Source: Roseovarius gaetbuli (GTDB taxonomy: Bacteria; Pseudomonadota; Alphaproteobacteria; Rhodobacterales; Rhodobacteraceae). From it: a DNA stretch of 64,000 nt. Below are positions 1 through 8,112 of the stretch, piece by piece (positions within the stretch are counted from its first letter, which is position 1; each line of letters begins with the position of its first letter). The translations under genes and the position numbers were made by a program. The notes beneath the pieces were generated by a model that was given only the letters and a program-made list of their open reading frames with translations, was not told the DNA's origin and ran no database searches. The DNA lies in contig NZ_FWFJ01000008.1 in assembly GCF_900172365.1 (NCBI RefSeq), forward strand, positions 55,487 through 119,486, read 5' to 3'.

Positions 1-2
1 CA

Positions 3-30
3 ACTAGGCCGCGCGCGGTGCGGGCCTAGT
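3..30 (-). terminator. Stem-loop at the cobB stop codon
   Basis: Positions 3-10 and 23-30 are perfect 8-base inverted repeats around a 12-base GC-rich loop, and the TAG stop of the sirtuin gene lies in the right arm. There is no clear T run on either strand, so a terminator role is inferred only from position. Confidence 0.3.
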
Positions 31-718
31 TGCCAAGCACCGCGTCAACCCACTCTGGCACGATAACCGAGGCGCGGCCCAACCGCGTCTCGGCAAAATC
101 GCGGGTGTTCTGCGATGCTTCAAGGTTAAGCTCGATGGTCTGCGCCCCTGCCCGCCCCGCATGCTGGGCAAAGGCCGCCGCCGGATAGACATTGCCCGAG
201 GTGCCAATCGCGGCAAACACATCCGCCTCCTCCAGATGCTGCCAGATCGCCTCCATCCCGTAGGGCATTTCGCCAAACCAGACGATATCGGGCCGGGTGG
301 CCGCTGCGCCACAGATCGGACAGGCATCGCGCGTCGCCATCACCATCGGCGCCGGCCAACGCGCCTCGCACCGCGCACAGAGCGCCCCGGCAAGCGCGCC
401 ATGCATATGCAACACCGCGCGGCTGCCCGCCGCCTCGTGCAGGGCATCGACATTCTGGGTGACAAGCACCACCTCGCCGCGATGCCGCTCTTGCAGGCGA
501 GCCAGGGCGAGATGCGCCGCATTCGGCGCGACCTCTGCCGCCTGCGCGCGGCGCGCATTGTAGAACCGATGCACAAGGTCGGGATCGCGCCGAAAGGCCT
601 CGGGCGTGGCGACATCCTCGATCGCGTGCTGCGCCCAAAGCCCGCCTTCGTCGCGAAACGTCGAGATACCGCTTTCTGCCGAAATTCCGGCGCCTGTCAG
701 AATGACGATCTTTTCCAT
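26..718 (-). CDS. cobB: NAD-dependent protein deacylase, Sir2/CobB family
   Basis: Encodes 230 residues. Sirtuins remove acyl groups from lysines while cleaving NAD, giving O-acyl-ADP-ribose and nicotinamide. Visible signatures are GAGIS at residues 9-13, FRD at 21-23, TQNVD at 87-91, the catalytic histidine in HMHG (H106), and four zinc cysteines (C114, C117, C133, C136). Y53 and R56, in FYNARR, are the pair that confers desuccinylase/demalonylase activity in SIRT5 and E. coli CobB, so negatively charged acyl groups are likely substrates. The ATG at 718 was chosen because the Rossmann motif follows at once; a longer in-frame extension would overlap the divergent phosphatase gene. The gene diverges from that phosphatase across 61 bases. 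Confidence 0.95.
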   Translation of the reverse strand: MEKIVILTGAGISAESGISTFRDEGGLWAQHAIEDVATPEAFRRDPDLVHRFYNARRAQAAEVAPNAAHLALARLQERHRGEVVLVTQNVDALHEAAGSRAVLHMHGALAGALCARCEARWPAPMVMATRDACPICGAAATRPDIVWFGEMPYGMEAIWQHLEEADVFAAIGTSGNVYPAAAFAQHAGRAGAQTIELNLEASQNTRDFAETRLGRASVIVPEWVDAVLGN

Positions 719-779
719 TGCGTCCCTCTTGCCTATCCTGCCTATCCTGCGCCGTGAAACCTGCCGGAAAGGGCCCGTG

Positions 780-1217
780 ATGACCAGTGCAATCCTCTTT
801 GTCTGCCTTGGCAATATTTGCCGGTCGCCCGCCGCCGAGGGCGTCTTTCGCGCGCTAGCCCCAAATGTGCGCACCGACAGCGCCGGCACCGGCGGCTGGC
901 ATGTGGGCGAGCCGCCCTATGGCGCAATGCAGGGCGCGGCGCAGGCACGCGGGGTTGACCTCTCGGATCTGCGCGCGCGCCAGTTTCGCACCGATGATTT
1001 CACCCGCTTTGATCTTATCATCGCGATGGATGGCCAGAACCTTCGCGACATCGAGGCGCTGCGCCCGAAGGGCAATGCCACGCCGCTGCGCCTGTTCACC
1101 GATTACGCGCCCGATGCGGGCATGGATCATGTGCCCGACCCCTATTACACCCGCGATTTCGACGGCACGCTGGATTTGATTGAACGGGCCGCGCGCGGCC
1201 TCTGCGCAACGCTTTAG
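780..1217 (+). CDS. Low molecular weight protein-tyrosine phosphatase family protein
   Basis: Encodes 145 residues, the normal size of this family. The P-loop C9-LGNIC-R15-S16 (CX5RS) provides the nucleophilic cysteine and phosphate-binding arginine, and a DP pair followed by two tyrosines near residue 120 provides the general acid. These cytosolic enzymes dephosphorylate phosphotyrosine in proteins; in bacteria they often counter tyrosine kinases of polysaccharide synthesis. No kinase gene is adjacent, so the substrate is unknown. The start at 780 is the first ATG giving a family-like N-terminus. The TAG stop is the beginning of a family B repeat. A second, divergent relative lies at 49136-49597. 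Confidence 0.93.
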   Translation: MTSAILFVCLGNICRSPAAEGVFRALAPNVRTDSAGTGGWHVGEPPYGAMQGAAQARGVDLSDLRARQFRTDDFTRFDLIIAMDGQNLRDIEALRPKGNATPLRLFTDYAPDAGMDHVPDPYYTRDFDGTLDLIERAARGLCATL

Positions 1218-1279
1218 AGCATGTCGCATCTTCGAGAAGCTCAAAACCGGGTCCCACTTTTGAGCAACATGCTTTAGCG
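1215..1279. repeat. Family B dispersed repeat, copy 1
   Basis: An element of about 65 bases with complementary ends (AGAGCATGT and ACATGCTTTA) and a central core AAAACCGGGTCCCACTTTT. It starts at the TAG stop codon of the phosphatase gene. Related copies lie at 42304-42363 and 55122-55152, and a core-only variant at 45741-45774. The core resembles a short intergenic repeat common in many alphaproteobacteria (recollection, not a search). Confidence 0.75.
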
Positions 1280-1400
1280 GGCCGCCTTCGGGATTTCCGA
1301 AAGCCGCTTTCAGCCCATGAAAAAACCCGGTGCTGCGCGCGCCAATCCGCTTGCCCGATGCCCCCGCAACGCGCCATGCATAGGGCAAGGAGATCGCCCC

Positions 1401-2705
1401 ATGCCCATGACCTATCTGAAAACCGCCCCCGGACAGCCGCCCCAAACCGCCGCGGATGTGGCCGATACCGTTCAGCTGATGCTGGCGCGGTTGCGCACGG
1501 GCGGCGCGCAGGTTGCGCTTGAATACGCCCGCACGCTTGATGGCTGGAAGGGCGAGATCACCGTGACCCGCGATCAGATCGCCGCCGCAACCGCGCGGGT
1601 GCCACAGGCCCTCAAGGACGATATCGACTGGGCGCATGACAACATCTCGCGCTTTGCCGAGGCACAGCGCGCCACCGCACAGGACATGCAGATCGAGTTG
1701 CGCCCGGGCCTCATCGCCGGTCAGCGCCAGATCCCGCTTGGCGCGGCGGGCTGTTACGTGCCCGGCGGGCGCTATAGCCATATCGCCAGCGCCCTGATGA
1801 GCATCGCCACCGCGCGGGTCGCGGGCGTGGCCGATATCACCGCCTGCTCGCCGCCCTGCGCGGGCGCGGGCATCCCCGATGCGATGCTTTATGCGATGGA
1901 TCAGGCCGGCGCGACGCGCATTCTGACCATCGGCGGGGTACAGGGCATCGCCGCCCTCGCCTTTGGCCTGTTTGGCGCCCCGCCCGCCGATATTCTTGTC
2001 GGCCCCGGCAATGCCTATGTCGCCGAGGCCAAGCGACAGCTATTCGGCCCCATCGGCATCGACATGTTCGCAGGCCCGACCGATAGCCTGATCCTCGCCG
2101 ATGACACGGCTGACGCCGAAACCGTCGCCGCCGATCTTGTGGGACAGGCCGAACATGGCGCCAATTCGCCGGTCTGGCTGGCGACCACCGACCCTGCCCT
2201 CGCAGAGGCCGTTCTCGACCGCATCCCCGCGCTGATCGCCGATCTGCCAGAGCCGAACCGCTCTGCCGCCGCCACCGCCTGGGCCGATCTTGGCGAGGTC
2301 GCGCTCTGTGACACACCCGAGGATATGGCGGATTTTGCGGACCAAAAGGCCCCCGAACACCTGCATGTGCAGGCCCGCGATCTTGACTGGTGGCGCACCC
2401 GGCTGCGCGCCTATGGCTCGCTGTTTCTCGGTGAAAAAACCACCGTGGCCTTTGGCGACAAGGCGGCCGGGCCGAACCACGTTCTGCCGACCTCGGGGGC
2501 GGCGCGCTATACCGGGGGGCTGTCGGTGCACAAGTTCCTCAAGACCGTCACCTGGCAAGAGGTCGATGACCGCGCCCTGCCCGATCTGGCGCGCGTCACT
2601 GCCAGCCTGAGCCGCGCCGAACGGATGGAGGGCCACGCCCGCACCGCCGATATAAGGCTGGCGCAGGCCACGCCCGAAGCGCAGGCCATTCCATCGGCCG
2701 GCTAG
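1401..2705 (+). CDS. HisD-family dehydrogenase, closest in style to sulfopropanediol dehydrogenase HpsN
   Basis: Encodes 434 residues. HisD-family enzymes oxidise a hydroxymethyl group in two NAD-dependent steps to a carboxylate at a zinc site. The metal-site residues appear present: Q and H in GQAEHGANS, D in the segment preceding GPNHVLPT, and H in MEGHAR. The segment GDKAAGPNHVLPTSGAARYT and the later KFLKTVTWQEV match the HpsN-like subgroup rather than true histidinol dehydrogenases, which carry YASGTNHVLPTGG. HpsN converts 2,3-dihydroxypropane-1-sulfonate to sulfolactate, a known roseobacter trait, but the substrate here is inferred. The ATG at 1401 follows AAGGAGA by seven bases. No histidine-biosynthesis or sulfonate-uptake gene is adjacent. 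Confidence 0.85.
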   Translation: MPMTYLKTAPGQPPQTAADVADTVQLMLARLRTGGAQVALEYARTLDGWKGEITVTRDQIAAATARVPQALKDDIDWAHDNISRFAEAQRATAQDMQIELRPGLIAGQRQIPLGAAGCYVPGGRYSHIASALMSIATARVAGVADITACSPPCAGAGIPDAMLYAMDQAGATRILTIGGVQGIAALAFGLFGAPPADILVGPGNAYVAEAKRQLFGPIGIDMFAGPTDSLILADDTADAETVAADLVGQAEHGANSPVWLATTDPALAEAVLDRIPALIADLPEPNRSAAATAWADLGEVALCDTPEDMADFADQKAPEHLHVQARDLDWWRTRLRAYGSLFLGEKTTVAFGDKAAGPNHVLPTSGAARYTGGLSVHKFLKTVTWQEVDDRALPDLARVTASLSRAERMEGHARTADIRLAQATPEAQAIPSAG

Positions 2706-2762
2706 ACAGCTGATCCTGGATCAGGCAGGACAGGACCGGCGGCATTGCACAGGACGACAGAC

Positions 2763-3443
2763 ATGAAAACCGTAGGCATTCTTGGCGGCATGGGCCCCGA
2801 GGCAACAATCCTCCTGATGCAGAAACTGCTGGCCGCCGTGCCTGCGCGCGATGACGCGGATCATTTGCCGCTGATCGTGCATCAAAATCCTCAGGTCCCA
2901 AGCCGGATCGCCGCCATTATCGACGGCACCGGCACCGATCCCGGCCCGGTCCTGGCGCAAATGGCGCGCGATCTGCAAAACGCCGGGGCTGCGGCCCTGG
3001 CGATGCCCTGCAACACCGCGCATCACTATGCCCCCGCCGTTGTCGCGGCAACGCCCCTGCCTTTCCTCAACATGCTCGATCTGACAGCGGCCACGCTCGC
3101 CGCCAAAGGCGGCAGGCGCATCGGCATGCTGGCCTCGCCCGCCACCCGCCTCGCGCGCGTCTTTGACGCGCCCTTTGCCGCCCATAGGCTAACGCCAGTC
3201 ACCCTGCCCGACGATAGCGAGCTGCTCGCGATCATCCGCGCCATCAAGGCGGGCGAGGCCACCGCCGCCCTCGGCCCGCGCCTGCACGCCGAGGCGCAAC
3301 TGCTGGTGGCAGAGGGCGCCGATCACCTGCTGGTGGCTTGCACCGAACTCTCGCTGATGACCGATGATCTGCCAGCCAATACCCCCTGGACCGACAGCCT
3401 TGATTGCCTCTGCGCGGCCATCGCGGACTTCGCCCAAAGCTGA
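2763..3443 (+). CDS. Aspartate/glutamate racemase family protein
   Basis: Encodes 226 residues. The family interconverts L- and D-forms of acidic amino acids, or hydantoins, without a cofactor, using two cysteines as acid and base. Both are visible: PCNT about 85 residues in and ACTELS about 190 residues in. The N-terminus GILGGMGPEAT is characteristic of the aspartate racemase branch. The preferred start at 2763 follows an AGGA-type ribosome site. It lies 57 bases after the dehydrogenase gene on the same strand and may be co-transcribed. A short hairpin terminator follows. The substrate cannot be deduced from the sequence. Confidence 0.9.
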   Translation: MKTVGILGGMGPEATILLMQKLLAAVPARDDADHLPLIVHQNPQVPSRIAAIIDGTGTDPGPVLAQMARDLQNAGAAALAMPCNTAHHYAPAVVAATPLPFLNMLDLTAATLAAKGGRRIGMLASPATRLARVFDAPFAAHRLTPVTLPDDSELLAIIRAIKAGEATAALGPRLHAEAQLLVAEGADHLLVACTELSLMTDDLPANTPWTDSLDCLCAAIADFAQS

Positions 3444-3453
3444 AACGCGAAAA

Positions 3454-3480
3454 AGGGGCACAGCGGCCCCTCGTTCTTCT
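3454..3480 (+). terminator. Intrinsic-type terminator between convergent genes
   Basis: AGGGGC (3454-3459) pairs with GCCCCT (3466-3471) around a six-base loop, followed by T-rich CGTTCTTCTT. The T-rich part is also the start of repeat family A copy 1, so the repeat seems to supply the tail of the terminator. Confidence 0.6.
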
Positions 3481-3494
3481 TGGCAAAAATACTC
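3474..3494 (+). repeat. Family A dispersed repeat, copy 1
   Basis: This reads TTCTTCTTGGC followed by AAAAATACTC on the plus strand. Eight related copies occur in the window, all in this orientation. This one sits between the convergent racemase and coiled-coil protein genes. Confidence 0.75.
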
Positions 3495-3506
3495 GAAATC
3501 CGGCGC

Positions 3507-3842
3507 TTATCCCGCCGCGCGGCCGCTGACCTTTTCAAGATGCGCCCGCATCTGTTCGGCCTCGTAACGCGCCTCGCGCAAGCCGTCCATCGTGGCGGCA
3601 AGCTCGGCTTCGGTCTGGCTGAGCTGATTGGTCAGCTCGGCCTCGCGCTGCTGCAGATAGGTGATCGCCTGATCGCGGGTTTCCTCGGCCTCATGAAGCT
3701 CTTGCGCCATGCGCTCCAACTCGCCCACGTCCGACCCGGCAACCCGGATGAACCGATGGATCAGCCAATTCGCGAACCAGCCCATGCAAAACGCCACAAA
3801 CAAGACAATGGCGGTGGCAATGATAAACTCAGTTCTGTTCAT
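3507..3842 (-). CDS. Small membrane-anchored coiled-coil protein of unknown function
   Basis: Encodes 111 residues and is not recognised as a named family. Residues 6-29 form one strongly hydrophobic transmembrane segment, and residues 38-105 are a charged, heptad-like helix rich in E, Q and A, so a single-span protein with a coiled-coil domain is expected. The start codon lies 14 bases inside the preceding OmpA-family gene, so translation is probably coupled to it and the two products may act together at the envelope. This functional link is inferred from the overlap alone. Confidence 0.8.
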   Translation of the reverse strand: MNRTEFIIATAIVLFVAFCMGWFANWLIHRFIRVAGSDVGELERMAQELHEAEETRDQAITYLQQREAELTNQLSQTEAELAATMDGLREARYEAEQMRAHLEKVSGRAAG

Positions 3843-5739
3843 CGGTCGTGTCTTCCTGATCCTGCACTTCGCTTCCTTCTTCCACCGGTTCTTCTAGGCT
3901 TTCAAGGGCTGTTTGCTCTTCCGGCACCGGCTCGGGGCGGATCAGGCGGAATTCGATCCGCCGGTTGGTCTCGCGACCCTCCTCGGTGGCATTATCGGCA
4001 ATCGGTTTGCTTTCGCCGTACCCTTTGGCGTCAATCGAGGATGTCAGTACCCGGCGCAGACGCAATTCATTGAGAACGGCGCGCGCGCGCTGTTCGCTAA
4101 GCTGTTCGTTCATTTCTTCGCGGCCCTGGCTGTCGGTATGACCGCCAATTTCCATGCGAATCTCGCCACAGCGCTTCAGGATTTCCGCGATATCATCCAT
4201 GATCGCCGCCCCCGCGCTGTCGATATTGGCCGAGCCTGGCTCGAAGTTGATCTTCCGGCCGGTCTGCACCTCGGCAATTTCGGCCTCGCATTCATCGGCG
4301 GCGGGCAGGCCCGCCACCGGGTCAAGCGCCGCCTTATAGGTCACATTGATCGAAAACTGCTCCGATCCGCCAAGCTTCTCCGACAGGAATTGCGAAATCT
4401 GCGCGCTTGCGGTCTTGCGCCCGGTATTGCCCTGCACCGCAAGGGTATCCGGCGTCACCGTGACCGCCCCGTTCGACAGGTAAGACAGCGCCTCAAGCGC
4501 CGTCAGAACCCGCAACGGCCAGCTCTTCGGCAGCCCCTCGGCCACCCGCGCGGTAACATGCACCGCATCGGATGAAAACCGCGCCTTGGCAAAGCTGTCC
4601 ACGGTGTCGCGGGTGGTCTCGCTGTTGACGCGCCCGCGGATCAGAACCTGCCCCTCGGGCGACAGCGTGGCGATGAATTCGGGCACCACCGGCGCATCGG
4701 AATTCGGCGGCGGCGGCAATGTCGCCTGCAAGGCAAAGACCTCGGGCAAATCGGCCTCAAGTTGGCCGACAACGTCGTCAAACTCTCCCTGCGGCGTGCC
4801 TTGAGGTGCCCAAAGCGCGATATCGGCATCCGAGAAGGTCACGCTTCCGCCCTCAAGCTTGCCAACGGCGGCAATCGCCAATTCGGCCGCACGCGCCCAT
4901 TGCGGCGAGGGCACACCCATGCCGACCACGCAATCGGCCTTGGTCTGAAGACCGGCCTGCCCTGCGGCGCGCAAGATCCGCTCGCGCGCCTCTTCGGTAT
5001 CAGCCGAGCAGGCATCGAACCGCGCGCGCCCGTCCTCGATCAGAAACCGAAGCGTGAACGGCGTGATCACCGGGCGCGGCGCCGAGATATCGAGCGCAAG
5101 GCGCACATCATCGGGCGCGCTGCGCACCAGATCGGTTTCCACCCGGCGTTGTTCCTCGGGGCTGTCAACCATGGCGGTGACTTCAACCCGCTCGGCGCTG
5201 ACCGAAATCTTGGTGCGCGGCAGCTTGCCAAGCGAGCGCACCGCATAGTCAAGCGCCGCGGGCCATGTCTCGGGATAGGGATAATCCGCCGCGTCCAGCA
5301 GATCGGCCACCGGGGTGCCATCCGTCGCCTTGGCAATATCGGCCAAAAGCTCATCACGATCCGTGGCGCTTGGCACCAGCCCGATCAGAGAAATGCCCCG
5401 GTCGTTGCGCAAAATCTCGATCAAGAACTGCGGCGGCGCGATATCGGCGGCATCCTGAACCAGCATCTGGTCAATCACCCGCGCGGCATCGACAACCGTA
5501 CCCGCCACCGACAGCGCCTTGAACCGCGTGGCTTCGGTCGGGGCCGTGCCCGCCAGAAACACCTGAAGCCCGTCGGTATCGACCTCGGCCCAGACCATGT
5601 CTTGCAGATCAAGCGTATCACGCACCGCGCGCCGCGATCCGTCTTCGATGGCGCTGACCGCGAACCCGGCGGCGACCACACATAAAACGGCAGCTCCGCA
5701 AAACGCTGCGGCAATCGTGAAAACTGAGGATAAACGCAT
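3829..5739 (-). CDS. Large BON/OmpA-family envelope protein
   Basis: Encodes 636 residues. An N-terminal hydrophobic segment (residues 7-30) acts as signal or anchor. The middle, about residues 35-470, contains repeated alpha/beta units resembling BON domains, which usually bind membranes or associate with the envelope. Residues about 490-600 form an OmpA C-terminal domain with the peptidoglycan-binding HTDSQG motif and a following RA/NRRIEF segment. The last 35 residues are strongly acidic. The layout recalls BON-OmpA proteins such as mycobacterial ArfA, but the exact role is unknown. It is probably exported and attached to peptidoglycan. The downstream coiled-coil gene overlaps by 14 bases; ubiA lies 63 bases upstream on the same strand. 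Confidence 0.88.
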   Translation of the reverse strand: MRLSSVFTIAAAFCGAAVLCVVAAGFAVSAIEDGSRRAVRDTLDLQDMVWAEVDTDGLQVFLAGTAPTEATRFKALSVAGTVVDAARVIDQMLVQDAADIAPPQFLIEILRNDRGISLIGLVPSATDRDELLADIAKATDGTPVADLLDAADYPYPETWPAALDYAVRSLGKLPRTKISVSAERVEVTAMVDSPEEQRRVETDLVRSAPDDVRLALDISAPRPVITPFTLRFLIEDGRARFDACSADTEEARERILRAAGQAGLQTKADCVVGMGVPSPQWARAAELAIAAVGKLEGGSVTFSDADIALWAPQGTPQGEFDDVVGQLEADLPEVFALQATLPPPPNSDAPVVPEFIATLSPEGQVLIRGRVNSETTRDTVDSFAKARFSSDAVHVTARVAEGLPKSWPLRVLTALEALSYLSNGAVTVTPDTLAVQGNTGRKTASAQISQFLSEKLGGSEQFSINVTYKAALDPVAGLPAADECEAEIAEVQTGRKINFEPGSANIDSAGAAIMDDIAEILKRCGEIRMEIGGHTDSQGREEMNEQLSEQRARAVLNELRLRRVLTSSIDAKGYGESKPIADNATEEGRETNRRIEFRLIRPEPVPEEQTALESLEEPVEEGSEVQDQEDTTDEQN

Positions 5740-5802
5740 GAGGTTCTGGCCGGTCCTTATTCCCTAGGCTTTGTCTTTAGGCCGCTGCCCGCACAAGATC
5801 AA

Positions 5803-6780
5803 TCACAGCAACAGGGCGACGGCGAAAAACGGCACAGGCAAAAGCCCGGCATCGCGGTTCGAGCGAAACAGCATCAAAAGCCGCGATGTATCATCAAGCT
5901 TGAGCTGGCGCATCTGCCATTGCATGTGCCAGCCCATCGACCAGGGCCCGCAGAGCGCCACCAAAAGCGCAAGTGGTCGCCCATCTGGCACCGCCAAGAT
6001 GACCGCAACCGCCATGATCGACACCGAGATAACAAGGAACCACCGCAACCAGCGCGGCGAGTTTTCCCCAAACAGCCGCGCAGTCGATTTCACCCCGATC
6101 AGAGCGTCATCCTCGGCGTCCTGATGGGCATAGATCGTGTCATAAAACAACGTCCAGGCGATCCCGGCGAGGTACAGCAACACGGCGGGCGCCTCTAGCC
6201 GACCGGTGTGGGCGGTCCAGGCCAGCAAGGCGCCCCAGTTGAACGCCAGCCCCAAAAAGACCTGTGGCCACCAGGTAAACCGCTTGGCAAAGGGATAGAC
6301 GGCAACCGGCAGAAGCGACAGAACGCCAAGGCCGATAGCTGCGATATTGAAGGTCAAAAGGATACCAAAGGCCACCAGCGCCTGCGCGGCAAGCCAGACC
6401 AAAGCGCCCCTGACGCTGACCTGCCCCGACGGAATCGGCCGCGATGCGGTGCGCGCCACCGAGCCGTCGATATGACGGTCGGTGATGTCGTTCCACGTAC
6501 ATCCCGCCCCGCGCATCAAAAAGGCCCCGAGGGCGCAGCCCGCGAAAATCCACAGATCATGCCAGCCCGCGCGCCCGTCGCTCAGCATCGCAAGCAGGAG
6601 CCCCCACCAGCACGGCAAGAGCAAAAGCCAGGTCCCGATTGGCCGGTCCGCCCGCGCAAGCCGCAGGTAGGGGCGCGTCGCGGCGGGGGCCAGACGGTCC
6701 ACCCAATTGCCGCGATAGGCATCGGCCACCTGTCCGGCATTCTCGCCCGTGGCCTCTGGCGTCTGGTTGTTTCCGGTCAT
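5803..6780 (-). CDS. ubiA: 4-hydroxybenzoate polyprenyltransferase
   Basis: Encodes 325 residues. UbiA attaches the polyprenyl tail to 4-hydroxybenzoate in the membrane, an early committed step of ubiquinone synthesis. Both aspartate-rich motifs of the family are present: NDITDRHID (about residue 97) and YDTIYAHQDAEDD (about residue 215), which bind magnesium and the prenyl diphosphate. About eight hydrophobic helices surround them. The ATG at 6780 is preceded by TGAGG on the minus strand. The gene is head to head with rsmE, with only 11 bases between the start codons, so at least one promoter must lie inside the opposite reading frame. Confidence 0.95.
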   Translation of the reverse strand: MTGNNQTPEATGENAGQVADAYRGNWVDRLAPAATRPYLRLARADRPIGTWLLLLPCWWGLLLAMLSDGRAGWHDLWIFAGCALGAFLMRGAGCTWNDITDRHIDGSVARTASRPIPSGQVSVRGALVWLAAQALVAFGILLTFNIAAIGLGVLSLLPVAVYPFAKRFTWWPQVFLGLAFNWGALLAWTAHTGRLEAPAVLLYLAGIAWTLFYDTIYAHQDAEDDALIGVKSTARLFGENSPRWLRWFLVISVSIMAVAVILAVPDGRPLALLVALCGPWSMGWHMQWQMRQLKLDDTSRLLMLFRSNRDAGLLPVPFFAVALLL

Positions 6781-6791
6781 ATGTTGGCCTC

Positions 6792-7523
6792 ATGAAAACG
6801 GCAAAGATCAGACTTTATGTAGAGCAACCGCTGGGGCAAGGGCAAACGGTTCCTCTGGACCGCGACCAGGCGCACTACCTTTTCGGGGTGATGCGACAGG
6901 GCGCGGGGGATCCGGTTTTGCTGTTCAACGGCACCGATGGCGAATGGCGCGCCACAGTGGCCGAGGCCGGTAAGCGCGGCGGCCTGCTCAGGGCCGAAGA
7001 GCAGACCCGCGAACAACGCGATCCCCCCGATCTGTGGCTGCTGTTCGCGCCGATCAAAAAGGCGCGCACCGATTTCATCGTGGAAAAAGCCGCCGAGATG
7101 GGGGCCGCGCGCATCCTGCCGGTGCAAACCGATTTCACCAATTCCGAACGCATCCGACAGGATCGCCTGCAGGCCCATGCGATCGAGGCCGCCGAGCAAT
7201 GCGGCGGCACCTTTGTGCCCGAGGTGTGCGCGTTGCAAAAACTCGACCGGCTGATCGCGGGTTGGCCCGCCGGGCGCCAGCTGATGTTTTGCGACGAGGC
7301 GCTTGCGGGCGGCTCATCCGCCCTTACAGGCGGCCTGGCAAAGGGCGCGCCCTGGGCTATCCTGATCGGCCCCGAGGGCGGGTTTTCCGAGGCCGAGCGC
7401 ACCCGCCTTCATGCGCTGCCCTTTGCCCATGCCATTGCCCTTGGCCCCCGCATCCTGCGCGCTGACACCGCCGCCGTCGCCGCGATGACCCTCTGGCAAC
7501 AGGCGTTGGGGGATTGGGCATGA
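6792..7523 (+). CDS. rsmE: 16S rRNA (uracil-1498-N3)-methyltransferase
   Basis: Encodes 243 residues. RsmE methylates N3 of U1498 in the small-subunit decoding region using S-adenosylmethionine. The SPOUT-knot signatures IGPEGGFSEAE and LGPRILRADTA are clear in the C-terminal third. An N-terminal PUA-like domain begins with the typical RLYVE strand. No good Shine-Dalgarno sequence precedes the ATG at 6792 and only 11 bases separate it from divergent ubiA, so initiation from a very short leader is possible. The stop overlaps the next start by ATGA. Confidence 0.95.
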   Translation: MKTAKIRLYVEQPLGQGQTVPLDRDQAHYLFGVMRQGAGDPVLLFNGTDGEWRATVAEAGKRGGLLRAEEQTREQRDPPDLWLLFAPIKKARTDFIVEKAAEMGAARILPVQTDFTNSERIRQDRLQAHAIEAAEQCGGTFVPEVCALQKLDRLIAGWPAGRQLMFCDEALAGGSSALTGGLAKGAPWAILIGPEGGFSEAERTRLHALPFAHAIALGPRILRADTAAVAAMTLWQQALGDWA

Positions 7524-8047
7524 GCTTTATGCGCCCCGAAGCGCGCGCCGCCCTCTGGCGGTGGCGCGAGGTTCTGGTGGGTGTCGCATTCCTCGCCATC
7601 GGCCTGTGGTGGGCGTTCACCACCATCGGCCTGTTGCACTGGCTGGGCTATGTCGTTCTTGTCCTCGCCACCGCCATCCTTGTCGCGGGTCTTCAGCGCG
7701 CCCGCTTTCGGGCCGGGTCTGGCGGGCCGGGCGTGGTGCGCGTTGACGAGGGTCAGGTGGCCTATTTCGGCCCGCTGACCGGCGGCGTCGTGGCGATGGG
7801 CGATCTGAGCACCCTCAAGCTTGATCCGCGTGCGCGCCCCGCCCATTGGCTCCTGAGCCAGCAGGGCCAGCCCGAGCTTGCCATCCCGCTGACCGCCGAA
7901 GGCGCAGAGATGCTGTTTGACGCCTTTGCCACCCTGCCGGGCATTCGCACCGAACATATGCTGACCCAGATGCGGCGCCCTTCCGATCAAGTGGTCGTGA
8001 TCTGGCAAAAGCCGCAAACCGCCGCCTCACACCTAAGGCTGCATTGA
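7520..8047 (+). CDS. Two-helix membrane protein of unknown function
   Basis: Encodes 175 residues. Two hydrophobic helices (about residues 17-35 and 39-57) are followed by a soluble domain with short beta-like stretches, an arrangement reminiscent of small membrane proteins with a PH-like domain. No named family was recognised with certainty. Its start overlaps the rsmE stop by ATGA, so it is translated from the same message. No catalytic motif was found. Confidence 0.82.
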   Translation: MSFMRPEARAALWRWREVLVGVAFLAIGLWWAFTTIGLLHWLGYVVLVLATAILVAGLQRARFRAGSGGPGVVRVDEGQVAYFGPLTGGVVAMGDLSTLKLDPRARPAHWLLSQQGQPELAIPLTAEGAEMLFDAFATLPGIRTEHMLTQMRRPSDQVVVIWQKPQTAASHLRLH

Positions 8048-8112
8048 CACTCTGCGCGCAAAAGGCCACTTGTGTTTCCCAACCCTAGGTGACCCGATCA
8101 GGAGGCCCGATC

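Noticed and set aside
730..752. Start of a CRISPR or tandem repeat array
   Set aside because: Only two copies of a 10-base unit (CCTATCCTGC type) are adjacent; no array anywhere in the window.
855..1781. 308-codon minus-strand frame across the phosphatase and dehydrogenase genes
   Set aside because: Crosses two well-supported plus-strand genes and a repeat; no protein family signature.
1401..2705. True histidinol dehydrogenase for histidine synthesis
   Set aside because: Subfamily motifs fit HpsN-like proteins better and no his operon is present, although a broad HisD role is not excluded.
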